From: Kangiella shandongensis
GTDB lineage: Bacteria; Pseudomonadota; Gammaproteobacteria; Enterobacterales; Kangiellaceae
Direction: 5' to 3'
Length of the DNA: 64,000 bases
Assembly: GCF_020005365.1 (NCBI RefSeq)
Contig: NZ_JACNML010000001.1
Span: 1 to 64,000 of the forward strand
Positions 1 to 8,174 of the stretch are shown here, in pieces. The notes below the pieces were generated by a model. The model was not told where the DNA came from. It saw only the letters and a program-made list of their open reading frames with translations, and searched no databases. Positions within the stretch are counted from its first letter, which is position 1. Each line of letters starts with the position of its first letter. A program made the position numbers and the translations under genes.

Positions 1-64
1 CGCTTTCTGTAATGTGCTTGACGGCCTGAATTTTAAATTCTTCGGTATATCGCTTGGATGACAT
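1..64 (-). CDS. IS3-family transposase OrfA, N-terminal part (cut by window edge)
   Basis: Reading the minus strand from an ATG at 64-62 gives a protein starting MSSKRYTEEFKIQAVK, the typical start of the small helix-turn-helix OrfA of IS3-family elements. This subunit binds the element ends and is fused to the OrfB integrase by frameshifting. A strong ribosome binding site (AGAGGAG) lies 6-7 bases upstream of this ATG. Only about 21 codons are inside the window, so whether the element is intact cannot be seen. The element end is 38 bases further upstream. Confidence 0.8.
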   Translation of the reverse strand, partial: MSSKRYTEEFKIQAVKHITES

Positions 65-101
65 TTCATTCTCCTCTTTAGCTTCATTGTATAGCTAAAA
101 A

Positions 102-127
102 GTGTCTAGGAATATCGGGGCGATTCA
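102..127 (-). mobile_element. Terminal inverted repeat of an IS3-family element
   Basis: On the minus strand the sequence starts TGAATCGCCCCGATATTCCT and continues AGACAC. This resembles the TGAnC(C/G)CCCCG...GACAC ends of many IS3-family elements. It lies a short distance upstream of the OrfA start, as expected for the left end. The outer boundary is placed at about 127. The other end and any target duplication are outside the window. Confidence 0.65.
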
Positions 128-182
128 ACAAGATTGAAAGTTGTTGGGGTTCATGAAATCACTACAACCTACCTGCTAGGAG

Positions 183-275
183 CTTTTAGTGTTCATTTTC
201 TTTGCATGCCTAAGTGACCTAAAGGAGTCCCTTTAGGAAAAAACGAACCAAAGAGAAGTCCACCCCGGACGCTAG
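183..275 (+). repeat. Dispersed AACCAAAGAGAAG-type intergenic repeat, copy 1
   Basis: A TTTTCTTTG motif is followed by an inserted inverted repeat (CCTAAAGG at 218-225 and CCTTTAGG at 230-237), then GAACCAAAGAGAAG and a CACCCC box. The same AACCAAAGAGAAG block with a C-rich box occurs on the other strand at about 32128-32180. The layout resembles TTCTTTG...CCAAAGAA...CACCCC repeats that I recall between genes of many proteobacteria. Confidence 0.45.
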
Positions 276-523
276 GTGCTTCGCACTCCCCTCGCTCAAC
301 AAAGTTATTCACGCGCCATCAAACTCGACATCCCCTAAAGGGATTCGTTTCAGTCACCTACCCGTTTTGATTAAATTGGGCTATCTCCCTAAAGGGATTT
401 CCGTTGGTCACAACCCAATTTACGCTATACTTTGCCCCACTCGGCTAACTTTAAGGGGTAATTGAGTAAGCGTAGCCTCGAACAAACGATAGTGATATCG
501 AGGTTTAGTGCTAGATTTTTGAG

Positions 524-543
524 ATTCCCACTTCCGTGGGAAT
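524..543. repeat. REP-like hairpin
   Basis: ATTCCCAC (524-531), a TTCC loop and GTGGGAAT (536-543) form a perfect 8-bp stem, followed by GACA. The form ATTCCC-N-GGGAATGACA is a common REP-like intergenic element in proteobacteria. Only one copy is seen in this window. Confidence 0.5.
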
Positions 544-592
544 GACATGATTCTTGATGGAGTTACTTACAGTAAAATCAGAATTTTTCTTT

Positions 593-677
593 CTAGGCAC
601 GGCGTATCAAGATTTTAAATGACGAGTTTACTAGTAGTAAATGAGTCACTTTAAAATCTTGATACAACAAAGCATAG
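593..677. repeat. Long structured hairpin element, copy A
   Basis: Head CTAGGCACGGCG (593-604), then a perfect 16-bp stem: GTATCAAGATTTTAAA (604-619) pairs with 650-665. Inside it TGAC/GTCA (620-623/645-648) and a tip hairpin TTTACT-AGT-AGTAAA (627-641) continue the pairing. The tail is CAACAAAGCATAG (665-677). Head, tip and tail recur at 25055-25137, and head and tail recur at 41018-41085, with different stem sequences. It lies 16 bases beyond the purL stop and could act on the 3' end of that transcript. Confidence 0.7.
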
Positions 678-693
678 GGAGAAAAAGGCGGTT

Positions 694-3600
694 TTACCCT
701 ATGTGCTTACGGGCGTTATAGAAAATGCGCTGCCACGCCCCATCTTCACTCCACTCATCCGGTCTCCACGAGTTCTGCACCGTACGAGCAACTCGCTCTG
801 GGTGTGGCATCATAATAGTGACTCGACCATCTGTCGTAGTTAGGCCCGTAATACCGTGTACTGAGCCGTTCGGGTTAGCAGGATAAGTGTCTGCAATTTC
901 ACCGTAGTTGTTGACGTAACGTGCAGTAACCAGTCCTGACTGGTTAACCTGCTCAGCTGCTTCGTCAGACTTAAACTGTGCTCGACCTTCTCCATGCGAT
1001 ACGGCGATTGGCAGGCGTGAACCTTCCATATCTTGCATGAATAGCGATGGTGATTTAGCAACTTCGACCATGGCAAAACGTGCTTCAAACTGAGCGGATT
1101 CGTTTTTCACAAAATGTGGCCAGTGATCCGCTCCTGGAATCAATTCTTTCAGGTTCGACATCATCTGACAGCCGTTACAGATACCAAGACTGAACGTATC
1201 ACCGCGGTTAAAGAAGGCTTCGAATTCATCACGAGCGCGGCTATTAAATAAGATCGATTTAGCCCAACCTTCACCAGCACCCAGCACGTCACCGTACGAG
1301 AAGCCACCACAAGCCATGGCGCCAATAAAGTCATTCAGGCTGACACGACCGCTTAAGATGTCGCTCATGTGGACGTCAACACATTCGAAACCAGCTTTAG
1401 TCAATGCCGCTGCCATTTCGAGGTGACTGTTAACGCCCTGTTCACGCAGAACCGCTACTCTCGGACGTACACCGCCATTAATAAATGGTGCTGCAACATT
1501 TTCATGAATATCAAACGTTAGCTTTGGCTTAATTCCCGGATTACTCATATCCAGTTTCGCCTGATACTCTTCTTCGGCACACTTCGGATTATCGCGAAGC
1601 TTTTGCATGTGATAAGTCAGTTCTGACCAGATAGCGCGTAGATCTTTCATCTCACGAGAGACGATGTCGTCGCCGTCTTTAGTAATACTGAAGGTTTGTG
1701 TTTCCGCTGGTACACCGATGAAGTGGCTGAACTCATCAACCTTATGCTCTTCCAGAATTGCTTCAACTTCAGAGCGCTTGGCCGCTGGAACCTGTAGTAC
1801 CGCACCCAACTCTTCGTTGAACAGAATCTCTTCGGCAGTACCTTTCAAACCACTTAGGTCAACGCTGATACCACAATGTCCAGCAAAGCCCATCTCAACC
1901 AGGGTCGTCAATAAACCACCGTCTGAACGGTCATGATAAGCATGAACCAGATCGTCACGGTTTAATGTCTGCACTGCATCGAAGAAGTTCTTCAGATCCG
2001 CGCTTGAATCTACGTTCGCCGGTTCGCTACCCAATAGCTTATAGACCTGAGTAAAGGCGGTTGCTCCCAGACGGTTCTTACCACGGCCCAGATCAATCAA
2101 CAACAACTCTGTCTCACCTTTATTGGTGCGAAGCTGAGGCGTTAAGCTCTTGCGCACGTCAGTCACTGGTGCAAAAGCTGAAATAATCAGCGAAAGTGGT
2201 GAAGTGACACTTTTCTTTTCACCCTTGTCTTCCCATACCGTCTTCATCGACATGGAATCTTTGCCCACCGGAATGGTAATACCTAATTCTGGGCATAATT
2301 CCATACCTACTGCCTGTACGGCTTCATAAAGATTAGCATCCTCGCCCGGTGCACCGGCAGCGGCCATCCAGTTTGCTGACAGACGGATTTTACGAATATC
2401 TTCAATCTTTGCTGCGGCAATGTTAGTCAGAGACTCACCAACCGCCATACGGGCTGCAGCGGCACTGTCCAGCAATGCTGCCGGAGTACGCTCGCCCATC
2501 GACATGGCTTCGCCTGAGTAGCTGTTATGCGTTGAGGTCGTTACCGCACAGTCAGCCACAGGAACCTGCCATGGGCCAACCATCTGGTCACGCGATACCA
2601 TACCGCCAACAGTACGGTCGCCAATGGTAATTAAGAAGGTCTTATCGGCAACCGCCGGCAGGGCCAGAATACGGTCGATAGCATCATTAATATTAGCAAC
2701 CTGAGGCAGCTCCGTCGAAGGTTTGGATAACGTTTTTGCTTCGCGATGCATCTTTGGCGGCTTACCGAACAAAATATCCATTGGCAAGTCGACTGGTTTA
2801 TTCTCGAAATGCTCATCGTTCACTTCCAAGTGCAGCTCTTCAGTCGCTTCACCAACCACTGCAAACGGGCAGCGCTCGCGCGAACAGATTGCTTCGAAAC
2901 GCTCCAGACTGTCTGGCGAAACCGCCAGTACATAACGCTCCTGCGCTTCGTTACACCAGATTTCTACTGGAGCCATGCCCTTCTCGGCATTCGGTACACG
3001 GCGCAGTTCAAACTTACCGCCACGCTCGCCGTCGTGAACCAGCTCAGGGATAGCGTTAGATAAACCACCGGCACCCACATCATGGATAAATTCGATTGGG
3101 TTTCGCTCGCCCATTGACCAGCAGCGGTCAATCACTTCCTGACAGCGACGTTCCATTTCTGGATTATCACGCTGAACGGAAGCAAAATCTAAGTCTTCCT
3201 GACTGGAACCTGATGCCATGGATGAAGCAGCACCACCGCCCAGACCGATTAACATCGCAGGGCCACCGAGCACGATAACTTTATAACCCGGCTTAATTTC
3301 TTTTTTCTCAACATGCTGCTCGCGGATGTTACCCATGCCGCCAGCAATCATAATCGGCTTGTGGTAACCGCGAACTTCTTCGCCATATTCGAAGTTGAAT
3401 TTTTCCTCGAAGGTACGGAAATAACCGTTCACCGCTGGGCGACCAAATTCGTTGTTAAAGCTGGCGCCACCAATCGGGCCTTCCAGCATAATATCTAAGG
3501 CGGTCACGATACGGTCTGGCTTACCGAAATCAGTTTCCCACGGCTGCTCGTAACCTGGTACACGTAAGTTAGATACAGTAAACCCGGTTAAGCCAACTTT

Positions 3601-4590
3601 TGGCTTACCACCAATACCCGTCGCGCCTTCATCTCGAATTTCACCACCGGACCCCGTAGAAGCACCTGGGTATGGAGAAATACAGGTTGGGTGGTTGTGA
3701 GTTTCGACCTTACACAGCACATGAACCGGCTCAAGGTGATATTCGTATTCATTAGTTTCGGCATTCGAGAAGAAACGGTGCGCACTGAAACCTTCAAAAA
3801 CTGCCGCATTATCTTTATAAGCAGACAAGACACCTTCCGAATTATTGGCATAAGTGTTTTTAATCATTTTGAATAAAGACAGGTCTTTCTCAATACCGTC
3901 GATGGTCCAGGATGCATTGAAAATCTTATGACGGCAGTGCTCTGAGTTCGCCTGCGCAAACATCATCAGCTCAACATCAATCGGGTTGCGCCCCAACTGC
4001 GTAAAACTCTCGACCAGATAATCAATTTCATCATCCGCTAACGCCAGACCAATCTCAACGTTAGCGACTTCCAGCGCTTCACGACCACCTTTGAGGATAT
4101 CCACCGTGGCGTACGGCTTTGGGCTATCCTGTACAAAAAGCTGCTCAGCTTCCTGGTGCTGGCTTAAAACCGCCTGCGTCATCCGATCGTGAATAATCGG
4201 CTTTAAACGCTCGGCGACGTCCGCAGCGATTGGCTCGCCCTCAGGGTTATTGAAGTAAACAGCCACACCACGCTCGATACGGATAATTTTGTCTAAACCA
4301 CAGTTTTGCGCAATATCTGTCGCTTTCGATGACCACGGAGAAATAGTTCCCGGACGTGGTACCACGATCATGCGATGCCCAGTATGCTCACTGGCAACCC
4401 GAGCCGGGCCATACTCAAGTAAGCGGTCTAATACCTGTAGTTCATCTTCTGTCAATTCGCCACTGGTATGAACATAGTGGACAAATTCACCATAAACTTC
4501 AGCAATTCTAGGCTCTATGGCACTAGCTTCTTCAAGTAAACGTTGTTTCTGGAACTGTGAGTAGGCTGGGTTTCCGCGTAGTATGAGCAT
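694..4590 (-). CDS. purL: Phosphoribosylformylglycinamidine synthase
   Basis: Fourth step of purine synthesis: ATP-dependent conversion of FGAR and glutamine to FGAM in the cytoplasm. At 1298 residues it is the large single-chain form of gammaproteobacteria (about 1295 in E. coli). It aligns along its whole length with that protein as I remember it. An N-terminal PurS-like part is followed by two AIRS-like ATP-binding halves ([20 protein letters not shown], then [19 protein letters not shown]) and a C-terminal glutamine amidotransferase domain with nucleophile Cys1138 in GICNGCQMM and a late HPE triad. Single gene, divergent from mltF. No purine operator was recognised. Confidence 0.98.
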   Translation of the reverse strand: MLILRGNPAYSQFQKQRLLEEASAIEPRIAEVYGEFVHYVHTSGELTEDELQVLDRLLEYGPARVASEHTGHRMIVVPRPGTISPWSSKATDIAQNCGLDKIIRIERGVAVYFNNPEGEPIAADVAERLKPIIHDRMTQAVLSQHQEAEQLFVQDSPKPYATVDILKGGREALEVANVEIGLALADDEIDYLVESFTQLGRNPIDVELMMFAQANSEHCRHKIFNASWTIDGIEKDLSLFKMIKNTYANNSEGVLSAYKDNAAVFEGFSAHRFFSNAETNEYEYHLEPVHVLCKVETHNHPTCISPYPGASTGSGGEIRDEGATGIGGKPKVGLTGFTVSNLRVPGYEQPWETDFGKPDRIVTALDIMLEGPIGGASFNNEFGRPAVNGYFRTFEEKFNFEYGEEVRGYHKPIMIAGGMGNIREQHVEKKEIKPGYKVIVLGGPAMLIGLGGGAASSMASGSSQEDLDFASVQRDNPEMERRCQEVIDRCWSMGERNPIEFIHDVGAGGLSNAIPELVHDGERGGKFELRRVPNAEKGMAPVEIWCNEAQERYVLAVSPDSLERFEAICSRERCPFAVVGEATEELHLEVNDEHFENKPVDLPMDILFGKPPKMHREAKTLSKPSTELPQVANINDAIDRILALPAVADKTFLITIGDRTVGGMVSRDQMVGPWQVPVADCAVTTSTHNSYSGEAMSMGERTPAALLDSAAAARMAVGESLTNIAAAKIEDIRKIRLSANWMAAAGAPGEDANLYEAVQAVGMELCPELGITIPVGKDSMSMKTVWEDKGEKKSVTSPLSLIISAFAPVTDVRKSLTPQLRTNKGETELLLIDLGRGKNRLGATAFTQVYKLLGSEPANVDSSADLKNFFDAVQTLNRDDLVHAYHDRSDGGLLTTLVEMGFAGHCGISVDLSGLKGTAEEILFNEELGAVLQVPAAKRSEVEAILEEHKVDEFSHFIGVPAETQTFSITKDGDDIVSREMKDLRAIWSELTYHMQKLRDNPKCAEEEYQAKLDMSNPGIKPKLTFDIHENVAAPFINGGVRPRVAVLREQGVNSHLEMAAALTKAGFECVDVHMSDILSGRVSLNDFIGAMACGGFSYGDVLGAGEGWAKSILFNSRARDEFEAFFNRGDTFSLGICNGCQMMSNLKELIPGADHWPHFVKNESAQFEARFAMVEVAKSPSLFMQDMEGSRLPIAVSHGEGRAQFKSDEAAEQVNQSGLVTARYVNNYGEIADTYPANPNGSVHGITGLTTTDGRVTIMMPHPERVARTVQNSWRPDEWSEDGAWQRIFYNARKHIG

Positions 4591-4765
4591 AAACTTCTCT
4601 AACTTATCTAAACTGTGTGAAGGGTGGATAGCAACAAGTGCGCAAATTTTACTCCATCTGGGACTTTTTGATAAGTCATTGGGGAAATTTAAACGCTTAA
4701 ATTTGCACTTTTTTAGTATTTACCTTCATAATGCCTGTAGTCGCTCATCAGGTAATAAATTTTTA

Positions 4766-6244
4766 ATGATAACAAGCTCCTACAAAAAACTTGGCTTATT
4801 CGCGCTATTCCTCATCGCCATTGGCAGCCTGACCTCATGCGATTACCAGCAAAAAACACAACTGGAACGCATTCAGGAACAGGGCTATATCAAGGTCTAT
4901 AGCCGCATCTCCCCCACTACCATGTCCGTCGGGGAACAGGGCTTTTCGGGCTTTGAGTACGAACTGGTCAAACTGTTCGCTGAAGATCTGGGCGTGCGGG
5001 TTGAGATCGTCACTCACAACGATATAGCCAAGATCTTAAAAGAAGTAGAGCAAGGCAAGGTGGATTTTGCCGCTGCCGGGCTGACGGTCACCAAACAACG
5101 ACAGGAGACCTTGCGTTTCGGGCCTCCTTATCAAAACATCACCAGTAAGTTGGTGTACCTTAAAGGTACCGACCGGCCACGAGATTTTTCCCAAGTTGAT
5201 GAGCAACTCACCGTCATGGCGAAAAGCTCTCACTCGGAAGACTTATACGATGTGCGTGAAGATTACCCTAATTTAAGTTGGGTTGAACGCTCGGATCTGA
5301 CGACCCAGGATCTTCTGGATCAGGTTCTCTCTGGTGAAATCACATACACTATTGTCGACTCCAATGAGCTGGACTTAATGCGCCAGGTACAACCGGAGTT
5401 AGCCGTCGCATTCAGCGTATCTGAACCAGAAGAACTGGCATGGGCCTTCAGAAAAAGCGAAGATAATAGTCTATTTATCAAAGTGATAGAGTTTTTCAGC
5501 CGGATCAGGGAAGACGGAACCCTGTCTTACTTAATCGAGCGCTACTACGGCCACCTGTCCAAGTTTGACTACGTCGGCAGTCGCGCCTTTCACCGCGCCA
5601 TAGACAGCAAACTGCCAGAGTTTAAGCCGCATTTCTACGAGGCTGCCGGGGACGATCTGGACTGGCGCTTCCTGGCAGCGATGGGCTACCAGGAATCACA
5701 CTGGAACCCCAAAGCGCGCTCACCTACGGGCGTCAGAGGTTTGATGATGCTCACGCAAGATACGGCCCGCCAACTGGGGATTAAAAACCGTATTGATGCC
5801 AAGCAGAGTATTATGGGCGGTGCAGAATATTTTCGCTTAATGAAGGATAAAATCCCTGAGCGCATTAGCGATCCCGATCGCACCTGGTTTGCGCTGGCTG
5901 GTTATAATGTGGGCTTTGGTCACTTGGAAGATGCCAGACGTCTGGCCCAAAAAGCTGGCGAAAATCCAGACAAATGGCTTGTGGTAAAAAAATTCTTACC
6001 GCTACTGCGTCAGAAAAAATGGTATTCACAGACTCGCTTTGGTTACGCGCGTGGCGATGAACCCGTGAAATATGTGAACAATATTAGGCGCTATTACCAG
6101 GTGTTAAAAAAGGTCGAGGAACCTAAAGCAGGTACCGCTGAACTGGTCGAAGAAGAGCCTTCTGAAGAAACTATTGAACCCGCAGAGGAAGTGATAGACG
6201 AAGCAATGGGTGACCAGGGTAACATCGAGGATGAAAAGCAGTAA
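4766..6244 (+). CDS. mltF: Membrane-bound lytic murein transglycosylase F
   Basis: Peptidoglycan-cleaving enzyme of the outer membrane that releases anhydromuropeptides. An N-terminal solute-binding-protein-like domain (about residues 40-270, ERIQEQGYIKVYSRISPTT) is followed by a lytic transglycosylase (SLT) domain whose catalytic Glu lies in GYQESHWNPKARSPTGVRG. A signal or lipoprotein segment ends LIAIGSLTSC, so it is probably lipid-anchored. The frame is open back to 4583, inside the start of purL, but the first 61 codons encode no recognisable signal sequence. The ATG at 4766 directly before the signal peptide is preferred. The acidic tail (EEEPSEETIEPAEE) is unusual. Purl-mltF adjacency is also known from Pseudomonas. 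Confidence 0.93.
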   Translation: MITSSYKKLGLFALFLIAIGSLTSCDYQQKTQLERIQEQGYIKVYSRISPTTMSVGEQGFSGFEYELVKLFAEDLGVRVEIVTHNDIAKILKEVEQGKVDFAAAGLTVTKQRQETLRFGPPYQNITSKLVYLKGTDRPRDFSQVDEQLTVMAKSSHSEDLYDVREDYPNLSWVERSDLTTQDLLDQVLSGEITYTIVDSNELDLMRQVQPELAVAFSVSEPEELAWAFRKSEDNSLFIKVIEFFSRIREDGTLSYLIERYYGHLSKFDYVGSRAFHRAIDSKLPEFKPHFYEAAGDDLDWRFLAAMGYQESHWNPKARSPTGVRGLMMLTQDTARQLGIKNRIDAKQSIMGGAEYFRLMKDKIPERISDPDRTWFALAGYNVGFGHLEDARRLAQKAGENPDKWLVVKKFLPLLRQKKWYSQTRFGYARGDEPVKYVNNIRRYYQVLKKVEEPKAGTAELVEEEPSEETIEPAEEVIDEAMGDQGNIEDEKQ

Positions 6245-6269
6245 CAGGCAAAACCTATTACTGCGTCAC

Positions 6270-8039
6270 CTAGTTATTGTCTTTCGGTGCGACTCGTAAC
6301 ACTTCTTCGATGGTTGTCAGACCTTGCGCCACTTTATAAGCACCACTGATGCGCAAAAGGTTCATGCCATCGTGCTGAGCCTGCTGGCGCAGTGCTTTAA
6401 TTTGTGCGTCATCATGGATCAGATCTTTTAACTCATCCGTTACCCGCATCAGTTCGTAAATCCCTTGGCGACCTTGATAGCCTGTATGACGGCAATCATC
6501 ACAACCAACAGGTTCATAAACATACTCTGGCATTTGTAGCGAACTACTGGTATGGCCGTAAGTTAACACTTGCCAGGCATCCGAATTCACCTCGGTTTTT
6601 TGTTTGCATTTTGCGCACAGGGTTCTTACCAAACGTTGTGCCATCACCCCAAGCATAGTGGCATTTAACAGATAAGGCTCCACTCCGACTTCAATCAACC
6701 GGCTGATGGCGGACGGCGCGTCGTTAGTGTGTAGCGTCGATATTACTAGGTGTCCGGTCAAAGCGGCCTGCACTGCCATTTGTGCCGTTTCCTGATCGCG
6801 GATCTCACCAATCATGATGATGTCTGGATCTTGCCGTAGTAGCGCTTTTACGCCGGCAGCGAAGTCGAGATTAATATCATGATGAACTTGCATTTGATTC
6901 AACTTCGGATCGACCATTTCAATCGGATCTTCAATCGTACAGACGTTAACTTCTGAGGTAGCTAGTAACTTCAACGATGTATACAGCGTAGTCGTTTTGC
7001 CGGAGCCCGTCGGCCCGGTTAATAAAACAATGCCCGTCGTCTGACCGATCAACTCACGCCAGGTATGTTCTGTTTCGGGCTCTAAGCCCAGTTCAGAAAA
7101 CTCACGAGTTAATACCGTCGGATCGAAAATCCGCCCAACAAATTTTTCACCGAAAGCCGTTGGTAATGTTGATAAACGCAGCTCAATTTCCTGTCCGTTT
7201 GGTGCTTTCGTTTTTACCCGACCATCTAACGGTTTGCGGCGCTCGGCCAAATCCATACGACCTAATATTTTTAAGCGAGAAATAACAGCATGAGTGATGG
7301 CGATAGGAAGCTCATAAACATTATGCAAAACCCCATCAATTCGAAATCGGATTTTGCCGACTTCACGACGTGGCTCGATATGAATATCACTGGCACGCTC
7401 TTTAAACGCATACTGCAACAGCCAGTCCACAATTTGCACGATATGCTTATCGTTAGCATCGGCTTCTTCGCCCTCTTTGAGCTCAATTAACTGCTCAAGA
7501 TTTTGAACATTGGAGTCGGCTTGCATCTTAGTGTTTTTAGCACCAGCTACCGATGCAGAGAGCTGATAGAATTCTCTTTGATAACGCTTTATTGATGCTG
7601 GATTGGCAAAAACAGGAACAATCTCCTTACTAACAATTTGTGCCAAACTTTCTTTCCACGATAAATCCTCTGGATTCATCACTGCAACTTTAACTGTCCC
7701 CTGACCTTCATCAACTTCAACCGCCAAAATGCCGTGGCGCTGTGCATAAGCGTAAGACATGACCTTCGTCACTTCATCTACTTTCACCTTAAGCGGATCA
7801 ATACGGTAATAGGGCAATTTGTAGAGCCCGGCTAAAAAGCGAGTAAGCACTTCTTCATCAATAATTTTCTGATGCTTATCGTGTCTGGTTAAAGACAACT
7901 GAGCTAGCTGCTCAATCGGGTGCAGTTTATGATCAGCGCGACGCAGGTGAATCTTGGCCGCCTCAAATTGCTCCTGAGAGATCCAGTCAGCTTTTAATAA
8001 CAGCTGCAGAATATGGATGGTCGATAATGGTGAAGTCAT
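6270..8039 (-). CDS. GspE/PilB-family secretion or pilus assembly ATPase
   Basis: Hexameric ATPase of the type II secretion/type IV pilus class. The N-terminal T2SSE-N-like domain covers about residues 1-160. The C-terminal motor has a Walker A GPTGSGKTTTLY (Lys348), an Asp box (CTIEDPIE), a Walker B stretch (ALLRQDPDIIMIGEIRDQETA), the HLVISTLHTNDA histidine box and a four-cysteine zinc motif (CAKC...CDDC), which fits GspE/PilB rather than a retraction ATPase. No other secretion or pilus gene lies nearby, so the machine it powers cannot be named. It converges on mltF with a 25-bp gap. A link between the two is only suggested by position. Confidence 0.85.
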   Translation of the reverse strand: MTSPLSTIHILQLLLKADWISQEQFEAAKIHLRRADHKLHPIEQLAQLSLTRHDKHQKIIDEEVLTRFLAGLYKLPYYRIDPLKVKVDEVTKVMSYAYAQRHGILAVEVDEGQGTVKVAVMNPEDLSWKESLAQIVSKEIVPVFANPASIKRYQREFYQLSASVAGAKNTKMQADSNVQNLEQLIELKEGEEADANDKHIVQIVDWLLQYAFKERASDIHIEPRREVGKIRFRIDGVLHNVYELPIAITHAVISRLKILGRMDLAERRKPLDGRVKTKAPNGQEIELRLSTLPTAFGEKFVGRIFDPTVLTREFSELGLEPETEHTWRELIGQTTGIVLLTGPTGSGKTTTLYTSLKLLATSEVNVCTIEDPIEMVDPKLNQMQVHHDINLDFAAGVKALLRQDPDIIMIGEIRDQETAQMAVQAALTGHLVISTLHTNDAPSAISRLIEVGVEPYLLNATMLGVMAQRLVRTLCAKCKQKTEVNSDAWQVLTYGHTSSSLQMPEYVYEPVGCDDCRHTGYQGRQGIYELMRVTDELKDLIHDDAQIKALRQQAQHDGMNLLRISGAYKVAQGLTTIEEVLRVAPKDNN

Positions 8040-8130
8040 GCGTTGTTATAGCCATTCCAGCTTATGATTTCTAGCTCCAGATTAAAGCATCTTGTTGATT
8101 TTTCAAAGAGTTAGTTAACAATAAATAGCA

Positions 8131-8154
8131 AAAATGGGGCCGAAGCCCCATTTT
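8131..8154 (-). terminator. Rho-independent terminator after the TonB receptor
   Basis: AAAATGGGGC (8131-8140) pairs with GCCCCATTTT (8145-8154) around a CGAA loop. Reading the minus strand it is followed by T-rich sequence, 20 bases past the receptor stop. The stem could work in both directions. Confidence 0.8.
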
Positions 8155-8174
8155 ATTCCGAGTTTTACTTTAGC

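Larger units (their letters stand above)
128..693. other. Repeat-rich intergenic region, no gene seen
   Basis: This 566-base stretch between the IS end and the purL stop carries no convincing reading frame. It holds palindromes built on CCCTAAAGGG (333-342 and 387-396, with the related inverted repeat at 218-237), a REP-like hairpin (524-543), an AACCAAAGAGAAG repeat, and a long structured hairpin element (593-677). It looks like a landing zone for small repeats beside an insertion sequence. Confidence 0.6.

Noticed and set aside
275-302. GCTAGG...CTCAACAAAG as a fourth hairpin element
   Set aside because: It has CTAG and AACAAAG, but no paired stem between them and no ATAG end, so it was not counted with copies A-C.
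4583-4765. N-terminal extension of mltF
   Set aside because: It overlaps the purL start, does not resemble a signal peptide, and a proper signal peptide begins at the ATG at 4766.
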